Notes: generated by a model not told the origin, from the letters alone. Shown: positions 1-6,292, numbered from the stretch's first letter. The stretch: DNA of 15,763 nt from Alphaproteobacteria bacterium UBA6062 (GCA_002428885.1 DIYE01000092.1:3994-19756); one strand, 5' to 3'. Translations and numbers: made by a program.

Positions 1-58
1 GCCTGAAGCAGCCCGCCAATCTCCGCGCTTCTCGGTCAATCTAGGGAAAATCGCCATG

Positions 59-808
59 CTAGGTTCCGCTACTCAGCATTGCTGACTCGGTTGGGCGAAC
101 GCCAAATTCTTTCACAAAGGCGCGTGAAAAGGCATCTGGGGCACGATACCCATATCTGTGGGCGACGGATTTAACGCGCTGCCCGTTTTCAAGTTCCATG
201 CGCGCCAAGGTTAGCCGCCAACGACGCAAATACCTCGCAGGAGTTTCACCAACGAGCTCCGAAAATAGCTCTTTGAAACGGGTGTGCGACAGGCCAGCTA
301 TTTTGGCCAAATGCGAATTCTGCCAGGATTTACCAGGCGCTTCGTGCATGGCCACAATTGCTTTGCTGATACGCGGGTTCGCAAGTCCTGCCAACAAACC
401 CGGTGTCGCCACCCCCCGATCGAGCTGCATCCGCAAGATAGAAACCACCAAAACATCGCCAAGTCTGCTGAGTATCACGGGTGCACCACACTTGCCGGTT
501 TCATGTTCTGATTTGAGAAGCGAAACGACGCTCGCAAGGTCTCCCTTCGGACAGATTTTCTCGACAATTTGATCGGGAAGGGCGGCAAGCAAAGGACTAG
601 AGCTTATACCAAAGTTGACCCTAAGTGAGAATAGAACATACCGTTCCTTTGGATCAATGCCGAAGGAGCGTGGCGAGAAAACCAACTCCACATTGCCCAA
701 CAAGGGATCTTGCAGGCATGCAAGGTTGGCATGATCAATCGGAGTTGAGCTGACCTTAAGGTGAAAGCTATTCAAAAGGGCCGTTATTCTATCAACCACT
801 TGCTCCAC
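59..808 (-). CDS. AraC-family transcriptional regulator (Cupin_6-like sensor plus AraC HTH)
   Basis: A DNA-binding regulator of 249 residues. The C-terminal part (about residues 161-241) is a typical AraC double helix-turn-helix: the first helix pair lies around HLAKIAGLSHTRFKELF, followed by the family hallmark GETPARYLRRWRL, and the second ends in FVKEFGVRPTE. The N-terminal part ends with PGLLAGLANPRISKAIVAMHE, characteristic of AraC proteins carrying a Cupin_6 sensor domain. That family is usually nearer 300 residues, so the first half of the cupin looks short or divergent. The frame opens with GTG at 808, because an in-frame TGA lies five codons upstream; no well-spaced Shine-Dalgarno is visible, so the start is uncertain. 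It is transcribed away from the MarR-type gene and may regulate that unit or genes left of the window. The ligand is unknown. Confidence 0.88.
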   Translation of the reverse strand: MEQVVDRITALLNSFHLKVSSTPIDHANLACLQDPLLGNVELVFSPRSFGIDPKERYVLFSLRVNFGISSSPLLAALPDQIVEKICPKGDLASVVSLLKSEHETGKCGAPVILSRLGDVLVVSILRMQLDRGVATPGLLAGLANPRISKAIVAMHEAPGKSWQNSHLAKIAGLSHTRFKELFSELVGETPARYLRRWRLTLARMELENGQRVKSVAHRYGYRAPDAFSRAFVKEFGVRPTESAMLSSGT

Positions 809-929
809 CTTCCATTTTGCTCAGACCCGGACCTGCTTTTTGCCTACTGTGGTGCGAAGAGGCAGCGGCACAATCCGTCTCAATCACTTCCTGTGCCAAA
901 GAACGAGGGTATTTAAATAATCATACATC

Positions 930-958
930 TTGATTGCCTAGGGGGCTAGATATATAAA
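930..958 (+). promoter_or_regulatory. Predicted promoter of the MarR/OhrR gene with embedded GCTAG operator candidate
   Basis: TTGATT (930-935) and TATAAA (953-958) are separated by 17 bases, a good sigma-70-type spacing, about 28 bases before the start codon. The spacer holds GGGGCTAGAT (942-951), and CCTAGG lies just before it (937-942). A similar GGGCTAGCT element sits in the spacer of the downstream hydrolase promoter, which fits autoregulation by the encoded MarR protein. A perfect palindrome TATTTAAATA lies upstream at 910-919. The promoter is read by eye; the operator role is inferred. Confidence 0.5.
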
Positions 959-985
959 TGCATATTTTTCCAAGGGAATGCGTAG

Positions 986-1426
986 ATGTCTGAAGTAAAA
1001 ACAAAATCACCTCCTTTGTTGGATTTGCAATTGTGTTTTGCGCTTTATTCGACGTCTCGCGCCATCACTAAGGTCTATGCGGATCTGCTGGAAGACCTTG
1101 GCCTAACCTATCCCCAATATCTCATTATGCTGGTGCTCTGGGAGAAAGACGGGCTATGCGTGCAGGAGATTGCAGATCGCTTGCGGATGGAGGGGGCGAC
1201 GGCAACACCGTTGATCCAAAGGGTGGCGCGTATGGGGCTGGTTGAAAAAAGGCGCAACGCTGTCGATGAACGACGCATGGACGTACTGTTGACGCGCGAA
1301 GGGCGCGACATGGGTGTAAAGGTACTTGATATGCCTGAGCGGCTGGGTTGCGCTCTCAACGTATCCAACGAAAAAGCCCACCAATTGCTGGATGACATCG
1401 TCGCGCTTCGTGACGGTTTTGCTTAA
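986..1426 (+). CDS. MarR-family redox regulator, 2-Cys OhrR type
   Basis: A 146-residue winged-helix regulator of the MarR family, closest in motif to OhrR, the organic-hydroperoxide sensor. The N-terminus LDLQLCFALYSTSRA followed by LGLTYPQYLIMLVLWE is the OhrR signature. Cys17 sits at the position of the reactive cysteine, with Tyr21 and Tyr31 nearby. A second cysteine, Cys122, is 105 residues further on, the same spacing as Cys22/Cys127 of Xanthomonas OhrR, so a disulfide-switched 2-Cys mechanism is likely. The DNA-binding wing is around residues 80-100 (VDERRMDVLLT). AGGGA lies 8 bases before the ATG. No ohr peroxidase gene follows; instead an exported hydrolase and a RidA-like gene do. 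Calling it OhrR in the strict sense is therefore uncertain, but a thiol-sensing MarR repressor is well supported. Confidence 0.9.
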   Translation: MSEVKTKSPPLLDLQLCFALYSTSRAITKVYADLLEDLGLTYPQYLIMLVLWEKDGLCVQEIADRLRMEGATATPLIQRVARMGLVEKRRNAVDERRMDVLLTREGRDMGVKVLDMPERLGCALNVSNEKAHQLLDDIVALRDGFA

Positions 1427-1484
1427 CAGAGTTTTGTTTTTGAGTCTTCTGGCCAAATAGTCGGGCAAACCGTCTTACTCGCCA

Positions 1485-1528
1485 TTTACCTAATGGGCTA
1501 GCTTTCTATATTAACTAGTGCGCTAGCT
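1485..1528 (+). promoter_or_regulatory. Predicted promoter and operator of the hydrolase-RidA unit
   Basis: TTTACC (1485-1490) and TATATT (1507-1512) are spaced by 16 bases. Two near-identical decamers flank or overlap this promoter: TGGGCTAGCT (1494-1503), between the two boxes, and TGCGCTAGCT (1519-1528), just downstream of the expected start of transcription. A third CTAG tetramer (ACTAGT, 1514-1519) lies between them. CTAG is generally rare in bacterial genomes, so three within 29 bases is striking. The first decamer matches the site in the MarR gene's own promoter. A repressor bound here would block transcription. The assignment to the upstream MarR protein is inferred from position only. 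Confidence 0.5.
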
Positions 1529-1547
1529 ATTATAAAGGAATCTACTC

Positions 1548-2312
1548 ATGAAACGTCGTACTGTTCTTAAAGCTGTCTCTGTTATCGCGGCGGCCACTGC
1601 TATGTCTTTCGCACCTGTTGCCGTTGCTGAAGAGTTCGAAGCCAAGTCTGTTGTACTTGTTCACGGTGCATTTGCCGATGGTTCTGCCTGGAACCGGGTC
1701 ACGCCTTTGCTGGAAAAGGCAGGCTTGAATGTGATTGCCGCCCAGATCCCGCTCAGTTCGCTGGAGGCGGATGTAAAGGCAACGCAGCGGGCCATTGATC
1801 GACTTGAAGCCCCGGTGGTTCTGGTTGGTCATTCCTGGGGGGGGATGGTCATCACCGAAATGGGCGCGCAAGATAAAGTCCATTCGCTTGTTTATGTCGC
1901 GGCCTTTGCGCCGAATGCAGGTCAGTCCCTTGGTGACTATACTGCCGATTATCCGCACGCCGATGGCCTTGATCATTTGGAGAAGGATGCATCTGGATAC
2001 TACCGCTTGAGCCATAAAGGCGTTGCCGAACACTTTGCTTTTGATCTGCCCGATGCGGAAATCGACACCATCTTTGCGACACAAGGCCCGATCAACAGCG
2101 CAGCCCTGGGAACACAGGTCACCAACGCAGCCTGGCAGAAAAAGCCGAATTTTGCCGTTGTTTCGACCGAAGACCGCATGACGCATACGGCTATCCAGCG
2201 CGATCAGATACGCAAGCTGAACGCCACATATGTCGAGGTGGAGACCAGCCATGTTCCGATGCTGACCCATCCACAGATTGTCGCCGACATGATCATTAAA
2301 GCCGCGAAATAA
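1548..2312 (+). CDS. Exported alpha/beta-fold hydrolase
   Basis: A 254-residue alpha/beta hydrolase with an export signal. Residues 1-27 form a signal peptide with a twin-arginine-like start (KRRTVLK), a hydrophobic core and AVA before the likely cleavage at Glu28, so it may leave the cytoplasm folded through Tat. The mature enzyme begins with VVLVHGAFADGSAW (residues 35-48, oxyanion-hole segment), has the nucleophile elbow GHSWGG with Ser96, an acid candidate at Asp209 (STEDRM) and His235 (TSHVPML), giving a complete catalytic triad. The sequence resembles the small-ester hydrolase/hydroxynitrile-lyase-like group; the substrate cannot be read from it. AAGGA stands 8 bases before the ATG. It is the first gene of a unit with the RidA-like gene 25 bases downstream, behind a MarR/OhrR-type regulator, so it is probably induced by oxidants or a reactive organic compound. 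Confidence 0.9.
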   Translation: MKRRTVLKAVSVIAAATAMSFAPVAVAEEFEAKSVVLVHGAFADGSAWNRVTPLLEKAGLNVIAAQIPLSSLEADVKATQRAIDRLEAPVVLVGHSWGGMVITEMGAQDKVHSLVYVAAFAPNAGQSLGDYTADYPHADGLDHLEKDASGYYRLSHKGVAEHFAFDLPDAEIDTIFATQGPINSAALGTQVTNAAWQKKPNFAVVSTEDRMTHTAIQRDQIRKLNATYVEVETSHVPMLTHPQIVADMIIKAAK

Positions 2313-2337
2313 GCCTTTTAAAACAGGGAATTATTTG

Positions 2338-2820
2338 ATGAAATATCTGAAATTGATCGCTACGGCAGCAATGCTGATACTCGCTAGCGCTGCCCATGCC
2401 GAAGACGCGCGGACCGGAGTGTATCCGGCTGGCAATGTGCCAATCGCACCTTACTCGCCTGGCATTAAAACGGCGAACGGGTTTCTCTTTGTGTCAGGCC
2501 AGATAGCCTATGTTGGAGGTGAAATCCCGGCGTATGCGCGCGATGGTGAAAATGACATTCAGGATCAGACCAGGATCGTCATGGAAAACATCAAAGCCGT
2601 TTTGACGGAGGCGGGATACGGCTTTAATGATGCCGTGCGTGCCACGGTCTTTATGACGGATATCGCCAACTATGGTGCCTTCAACGAGGTGTATGGCACC
2701 TATTGGGGTGAGGGGGAAATGCCTCCCGCGCGGGCCGCTGTCGAAGTCGGGGCGCTGCCAGGGGGCAAACCTGGTGCCCCTGTTCTCGTTGAGGTCGCTG
2801 TAATCGCGTATAAGAACTGA
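2338..2820 (+). CDS. Exported RidA (YjgF/UK114)-family protein
   Basis: A 160-residue protein with a cleavable signal peptide (about residues 1-21, ending AAHA before Glu-Asp) and one complete RidA domain. RidA enzymes hydrolyse reactive enamine/imine intermediates. Family landmarks are present: APYSPGIKTANGFLFVSGQI near the start, an NIKAVLTEAG helix, the VFMTDIANYGAFN segment, and PPARAAVEV with Arg132, the equivalent of the substrate-binding arginine of RidA. I chose ATG at 2338 over the in-frame TTG at 2335 because AGGGA is 8 bases upstream of the ATG. Most RidA proteins are cytoplasmic, so an exported version next to an exported hydrolase is unusual. The pair may act on the same compound in the periplasm. 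The exact reaction is unknown; several RidA subfamilies lack deaminase activity. Confidence 0.9.
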   Translation: MKYLKLIATAAMLILASAAHAEDARTGVYPAGNVPIAPYSPGIKTANGFLFVSGQIAYVGGEIPAYARDGENDIQDQTRIVMENIKAVLTEAGYGFNDAVRATVFMTDIANYGAFNEVYGTYWGEGEMPPARAAVEVGALPGGKPGAPVLVEVAVIAYKN

Positions 2821-2827
2821 TTTCTTC

Positions 2828-2855
2828 TGCGCTGGCTGTACCCATGGCCAGCGCA
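2828..2855. terminator. Hairpin after the RidA gene (terminator-like, no U-tract)
   Basis: TGCGCTGGC (2828-2836) and GCCAGCGCA (2847-2855) form a perfect 9-bp, GC-rich stem with a 10-base loop, starting 8 bases after the RidA stop codon. Neither strand shows a run of T after the stem, so it is not a classical intrinsic terminator. It may instead protect the transcript 3' end or act with Rho. Confidence 0.5.
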
Positions 2856-3203
2856 ACTACTGCTTCGAAAATGTGAACATGCTTCTTGGCTTTCTTGCGT
2901 CTGCGTTTGGCACCATCAAATAACTTACTTAGCATGTAAGTATTTAAAGCGATGCCCGTTGCGTCTTGCTCTAACTGTGCTTTTTACTCTTTTGATAGAA
3001 GAGCGAGACGCTTTCTCTTTTTCGGCGGCGCAGGCTTTGAGATCTTTTCAAATGCTGGCTTTAGGCTCTGAAAGCCTGTGAACGAATGAAGAGTCATGCG
3101 TCTGACACTTCAGGTTCAAAATCGACATGCGAAAGCTGATGGTTCCAATCTTCTAGCGTTTGGAAAAGCTCTTCAATGACCCGATCATAGACTCCCTCTC
3201 ACT
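2856..3203. other. Gene-poor stretch between convergent units
   Basis: No complete gene of recognisable family is present. The region lies between the ends of the plus-strand RidA unit and the minus-strand transporter operon. It holds coding-like fragments on the minus strand (annotated separately) and an imperfect inverted repeat, ACTTAC (2923-2928) and GTAAGT (2936-2941), around TTAGCAT. The repeat overlaps the ATG (2935) of a Lys/Arg-rich minus-strand reading frame that runs into the antisense of the RidA gene. I see no tRNA, no insertion-sequence ends and no obvious attachment site. Confidence 0.4.
2984..3198 (-). pseudogene. Possible gene remnant or pair of tiny overlapping ORFs, unknown function
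   Basis: Two consecutive minus-strand reading frames look more like protein than random sequence. The first (3198-3094, 34 codons, no clear start) reads GVYDRVIEELFQTLEDWNH and ends in EVSDA. Its TGA overlaps, as ATGA, the start of a second frame (3097-2984, 37 codons) containing SLKPAFEKI and PPKKRKRLALL. The frame change and the missing 5' end suggest decay of a larger gene, but translational coupling of two real small ORFs cannot be excluded. They lie directly downstream of the transporter operon on the same strand. I recognise no family. Confidence 0.2.
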
Positions 3204-4238
3204 TTATTTTGCAAGCACATTTGCCGATGGCGTGTTAGTCCGCCGTTTATCCAATCCGTGTTTTCTTTTCAGAAGGACCTTTAAGGCTATCAGATGTGGG
3301 AACTCTATCAGTGTCCCGATAATGATGGCGGCGTAAATAATGGGTTGGTCTGGAAGGACGGCTATGGTTACAGCCAGCATAAGAGGGGCGTTTCTGGCGC
3401 CGGTTGTCATTGTCATCAATACATGATCTTCGTGGGGCAGCTTCATGATTTTAGAGATGACTTCACTCAGCAGATAGGTCAGCGTAAAGAACAGGAAAAT
3501 CGCACACAGAACCAGCGGTATGATGGCTATGTTGGAGGCTAAAGTTCCAATATTGGCAGCGAATATCTGTCCAACGAGGGCCGCCAGTAAAACAGGAATG
3601 CCGATTGAAATGATAGAGTGGATAAATTCCAGTCTCTTCTCGCCTATCGTCCGTTCAAGCAGAAACCGGATCGCTAGCGCCAGCAAAAGGGGAATAAGAA
3701 ACCACTGCCACAGGGTTTGGAAGATATCATGCGAACCGGTGCCTATTGTGTCTATCCCGAAGATAGTGAGATAAACCGGATATAATAGAAGCTGCACAAT
3801 CATATTGATCGGCAGCAGCGCTGCTCCGAGTGCTGTATTTCCGTTTGCCAGGCGCGTGAAACCTAAAAACCAGTCTGTGCAAGGCGCCATGAAATAGATG
3901 AGGAGACCAATGAAGAAAAGCGGATGAGTTGACAGAAAAACGGACGCAATGGCAAATCCGACTGCTGGAATGATAACGAAATTTGCAATCAGAGCTGCGA
4001 CAATAAAAGAGAGCCGGTTAAGGCTGGACAGAAAATTCTGAATACGGACTTCAAACAGGAGACAGAACACGAGAGCGAGAATGGTATAGTCAATCTGATT
4101 GGACAGAAAATCTCCGGCCTCAGGAAGAGACATACCCAGGACTGAGCCGCAGAGGATGGCGACAACAAGAATAATCGCGGTCCCGCGTCCAGACATAAAC
4201 TCAGCGACGGTCTTTAGGGATATTGATCCAGCTAGCAT
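3204..4238 (-). CDS. ACR3/bile-acid-symporter-fold membrane transporter
   Basis: A very hydrophobic protein of 344 residues with about ten membrane segments, of the BASS/ACR3 superfamily, which includes arsenite exporters and sodium-coupled transporters. The first discontinuous-helix motif reads APCTDWFLGFTRLANGN; its cysteine (residue 120 from this start) is at the position of the conserved Cys of ACR3 arsenite exporters, whose motif begins APCT. The second crossover motif is GARNAPLMLAVTIAV, followed by a membrane-buried IEFP. The AMVFVWS-like stretch typical of true ACR3 is replaced by DWFLGFT, so the substrate may not be arsenite. I prefer ATG at 4238, with GGAG 7 bases upstream; the in-frame ATG at 4244 has GGAG only one base away. 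The start overlaps the 3' end of the oxidoreductase gene, so the two are translationally coupled. Confidence 0.85.
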   Translation of the reverse strand: MLAGSISLKTVAEFMSGRGTAIILVVAILCGSVLGMSLPEAGDFLSNQIDYTILALVFCLLFEVRIQNFLSSLNRLSFIVAALIANFVIIPAVGFAIASVFLSTHPLFFIGLLIYFMAPCTDWFLGFTRLANGNTALGAALLPINMIVQLLLYPVYLTIFGIDTIGTGSHDIFQTLWQWFLIPLLLALAIRFLLERTIGEKRLEFIHSIISIGIPVLLAALVGQIFAANIGTLASNIAIIPLVLCAIFLFFTLTYLLSEVISKIMKLPHEDHVLMTMTTGARNAPLMLAVTIAVLPDQPIIYAAIIIGTLIEFPHLIALKVLLKRKHGLDKRRTNTPSANVLAK

Positions 4239-5302
4239 ACGCATTCTCCATCACAGCAGCTTAAGTCATCGAGCAGGAAGCCTTTATCGGCATAGTCGTC
4301 AATAACGGGACTCTGCTCTCCCCAACGGCTTAGGATTTCGCGTGCAACAACAGCAAATCGCTGACGGTATTTATAGATGAAACAGAAAATTGCCTTGTCA
4401 TGCTGTACGTTCGGGCCAACGAGATAGATATTCTTGTATCTGGTACTTTCGTCGCACTCACTCAGTTCTGGATAGCCATCCGGAAAATGGAACAGCTTTC
4501 CAGCCAAGCCGGTCTCTATATCAAAACCGGTGGCATTAATTGCCGGATGTTCAAGATCTAAAACACTGCTTTCCGTTCGGACCTGTTTTTTGCCGATTTC
4601 TTCAGCGAATTCAGCAATGAACTTCACTTTCCCGGTCCCTTTTAAACGGCGTAATCGGTCAAATGTATAAGGGCTGAGACCATAACTTGAATCGCTGACC
4701 CTGTAAGCCCAGGGGGCGTCGGGATCAATCACAGTGGCTGTCGATCCGTTTTCGGCCAGATTATAGGCTGCTTCTATGCCGCTTTCCGAGCCGCCAATGA
4801 TCACATGATGGCCCGTCGGAAAATCCTTGTAGGAGGCTTGCACCCCGACGGTATGAGGGATCTCATTCGCATGCTGTGCTTCGCCGCCGGCCCATATCAG
4901 GACGCGACACCGAATTTCCCCTTCGTTGGTCGTCAGGGATATAATGCCATTATCGTCAACATTCACATCCTGGACATCAACGCCAAGGTCAATGTTAAGA
5001 GAGTAAAAGTCAGCCACGTCTTCAAGATATTGCGCATATTGCTTGCCGGAAGGATGTTCTGTTTGAAAGGCATAAGCAGGAGAGCTTTCGGGCGTCACCG
5101 CGTTTAAATCAATAGATCCAAAAAAGTTCCCGGTAAAAGACGGTGAAATAAATCGGGTTTCTTGCGGCCATTGGTGGAAACTCTCACCAATGCGATTGCG
5201 CTCCAAAATGAGGGCAGGCATTGCACATCGGGACAGTAAGGCGGCCATCCCAATGCCCGCCGGGCCTGCTCCAACAATAACAATCGGGTGTGTTTTACTC
5301 AT
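4232..5302 (-). CDS. FAD/NAD(P)-binding oxidoreductase (flavin monooxygenase-like) with Cys-rich tail
   Basis: A 356-residue flavoprotein of the FAD/NAD(P)-binding oxidoreductase fold, related to flavin monooxygenases. The FAD motif is IVIVGAGPAGIGMAALL with Gly11, Gly13 and Gly16. The second dinucleotide motif, for NADPH, is HHVIIGGSESGIEAAYNL with Gly170, Gly171 and Gly175. NIYLVGPNVQHDKAIFCF near the end resembles the FAD-closing segment of such enzymes. The protein ends in CCDGECVC (residues 349-356), a CC-x3-C-x-C pattern that looks like a soft-metal or Fe-S ligand set and is not part of the catalytic fold. ArsO-type monooxygenases of arsenic loci are one comparison. The gene overlaps the 69-residue gene upstream by ATGA and the transporter downstream, so the three products probably act in one pathway. 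The substrate is unknown. Confidence 0.87.
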   Translation of the reverse strand: MSKTHPIVIVGAGPAGIGMAALLSRCAMPALILERNRIGESFHQWPQETRFISPSFTGNFFGSIDLNAVTPESSPAYAFQTEHPSGKQYAQYLEDVADFYSLNIDLGVDVQDVNVDDNGIISLTTNEGEIRCRVLIWAGGEAQHANEIPHTVGVQASYKDFPTGHHVIIGGSESGIEAAYNLAENGSTATVIDPDAPWAYRVSDSSYGLSPYTFDRLRRLKGTGKVKFIAEFAEEIGKKQVRTESSVLDLEHPAINATGFDIETGLAGKLFHFPDGYPELSECDESTRYKNIYLVGPNVQHDKAIFCFIYKYRQRFAVVAREILSRWGEQSPVIDDYADKGFLLDDLSCCDGECVC

Positions 5303-5508
5303 GATTCAATTTCTTGCTTGGCTTGCTTGAACCATCCGACGGTCCGGTTGAGGTGGGGTTCACCCCATACATCGATGAATCTTTTTGTATGGTCGTTATT
5401 TGCATCACTGAGTTCAGTGATGCGCTTCTCAATGTAATCCGGTGTCAGAGGAATACCGCACAGTTTGGTGATGCAGTGCTTCCAATCTTCGTAGGTTGCT
5501 AGTCCCAT
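5299..5508 (-). CDS. Small protein of unknown function, first gene of the oxidoreductase-transporter operon
   Basis: A 69-residue soluble protein without signal peptide or membrane segment. It carries two cysteines (HCITKLC, Cys12 and Cys17) and a Trp/His-containing C-terminal half (WGEPHLNRTVGWFKQAKQE) and is predicted to be mainly helical. I do not recognise the family. That it is a real gene is supported by AAAGG about 8 bases before the ATG, the ATGA overlap with the following oxidoreductase start, and a promoter with palindrome upstream. Possible roles are a small partner or metal-binding accessory of the oxidoreductase; nothing in the sequence decides this. Confidence 0.8.
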   Translation of the reverse strand: MGLATYEDWKHCITKLCGIPLTPDYIEKRITELSDANNDHTKRFIDVWGEPHLNRTVGWFKQAKQEIES

Positions 5509-5586
5509 TATCGGTACCTTTGTTTATGGGGAATAGATCTAGCTCTTTGTCATCCGGTGACACCAAATCAAAGGGTCTTCGGAAAT

Positions 5587-5633
5587 GTTATGTTATAACG
5601 TAACCTATTATAGTGATTTTTTTTAGACTGCAA
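5587..5633 (-). promoter_or_regulatory. Predicted promoter with Zur-box-like palindrome for the three-gene operon
   Basis: On the minus strand, TTGCAG (5633-5628) and a perfect TATAAT (5612-5607) are separated by 15 bases, slightly short, placing the transcription start near 5600. The 18-bp near-palindrome GTTATGTTATAACGTAAC (5587-5604; a single mismatched pair, at the fifth base from each end) covers that start, an ideal place for a repressor. Its core GTTATGTTATAAC matches 12 of 13 positions of GTTATAWTATAAC, the core of the enterobacterial Zur box as I recall it; alphaproteobacterial Zur sites are similar. It does not resemble a Fur box. The leader to the first ATG is about 90 bases. The Zur assignment is inferred and no zur gene lies in the window. 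Confidence 0.6.
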
Positions 5634-5785
5634 GGGGCGAAACCGAATAACAGCCCGGCTGGCGATAAACTTTTTAATCACGGCAAAATTTTCAGAGTTC
5701 GAAAACCAGCTTTCCGATACCGCCAGAGGAGATAGGCTGATGTTTACCGCGCTGATCAGCCTTCTCAATGAACGTGTGTTTCCCG

Positions 5786-6292
5786 TTATTGCCTGCCTTG
5801 CCAGAAAGCGCCTGGTTTGAAGGTTTTGGCTTCCCGGCGCTTTCTGTTTACGACTTTTTTCCGTTTTTCGGCAACATCCGCCTTTTTGACGGCGCCCCTG
5901 ACCGCATCTATGGGGGCTGCGACTTTTTCACCGCTTGGTGGTTTGTTGAAACCGAGGTTGGACATATCGACGGCCCGGTGTTTGGCATCCGTCGCTGTGA
6001 GTTTCTTCTCTGCCAGCTTTGCTGTCTGGGTTTCCTTCAGTTTATCATTAGCTGCCTGCTGATCTTTTTTAGGTTTTCCAGACGGCTTTTTCGGGCGTTT
6101 TTTGGTATATCGCTTCTTTCCCTTTTTGGCGGATGTGCCGGACTTTGCAGCTTTATCCGTCTGGGTTGCCGCATTCTTTTTTCCGCTGGCACCTGGCTTG
6201 CCATGCCGTGAAGCAAGGCTGTCACCCGAAAAGGCAAGACAGAGCATCAGGGCGGCACAGAGGCACAGGAGTGATTTTATGGGAGATGTCAT
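5786..6292 (-). CDS. Exported lysine-rich basic protein, unknown function
   Basis: A 168-residue protein with a signal peptide (about residues 1-28, hydrophobic core CLCAALMLCLAF, likely cleavage after SLA) followed by a strongly basic, low-complexity mature part rich in Lys, Ala and Arg (KKGKKRYTKKRPKKPSGK and similar). No lipobox is seen. No enzymatic domain is recognisable and the mature chain is probably disordered; the last residues FKPGAFWQGRQ look more ordered. AAAGGA stands about 7 bases before the ATG. It is the last of four closely spaced minus-strand genes, 32 bases after the LamG gene, all encoding exported proteins. A cationic, surface- or polyanion-binding accessory to the MACPF protein is possible but unproven. 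Codon-level order and the signal peptide argue against a chance frame, despite a long plus-strand shadow. Confidence 0.75.
   Translation of the reverse strand: MTSPIKSLLCLCAALMLCLAFSGDSLASRHGKPGASGKKNAATQTDKAAKSGTSAKKGKKRYTKKRPKKPSGKPKKDQQAANDKLKETQTAKLAEKKLTATDAKHRAVDMSNLGFNKPPSGEKVAAPIDAVRGAVKKADVAEKRKKVVNRKRREAKTFKPGAFWQGRQ

Noticed and set aside
1542..2270. Minus-strand open frame (242 codons) over the hydrolase gene
   Set aside because: It is the shadow of a hydrolase with a complete catalytic triad; the protein is Cys/Arg/His-rich without any family feature.
2828..3203. Transposon or attachment site after the RidA gene
   Set aside because: No terminal repeats, target duplication, transposase motif or tRNA end can be seen.
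3204..5508. Plain arsenic-resistance operon
   Set aside because: The transporter and flavoenzyme resemble ACR3 and ArsO only in part; there is no ArsR, ArsC or ArsH gene, and the promoter palindrome is not ArsR-like.
5568..5768. Minus-strand 66-codon frame between the MACPF operon and the three-gene operon
   Set aside because: It runs through the predicted promoter and palindrome, has no good ribosome-binding site and no recognisable sequence.
5768..6211. Plus-strand Phe/Leu-rich frame resembling a membrane protein
   Set aside because: Lys codons (AAA/AAG) read on the opposite strand give Phe/Leu, so the hydrophobicity is an artefact of the Lys-rich gene.
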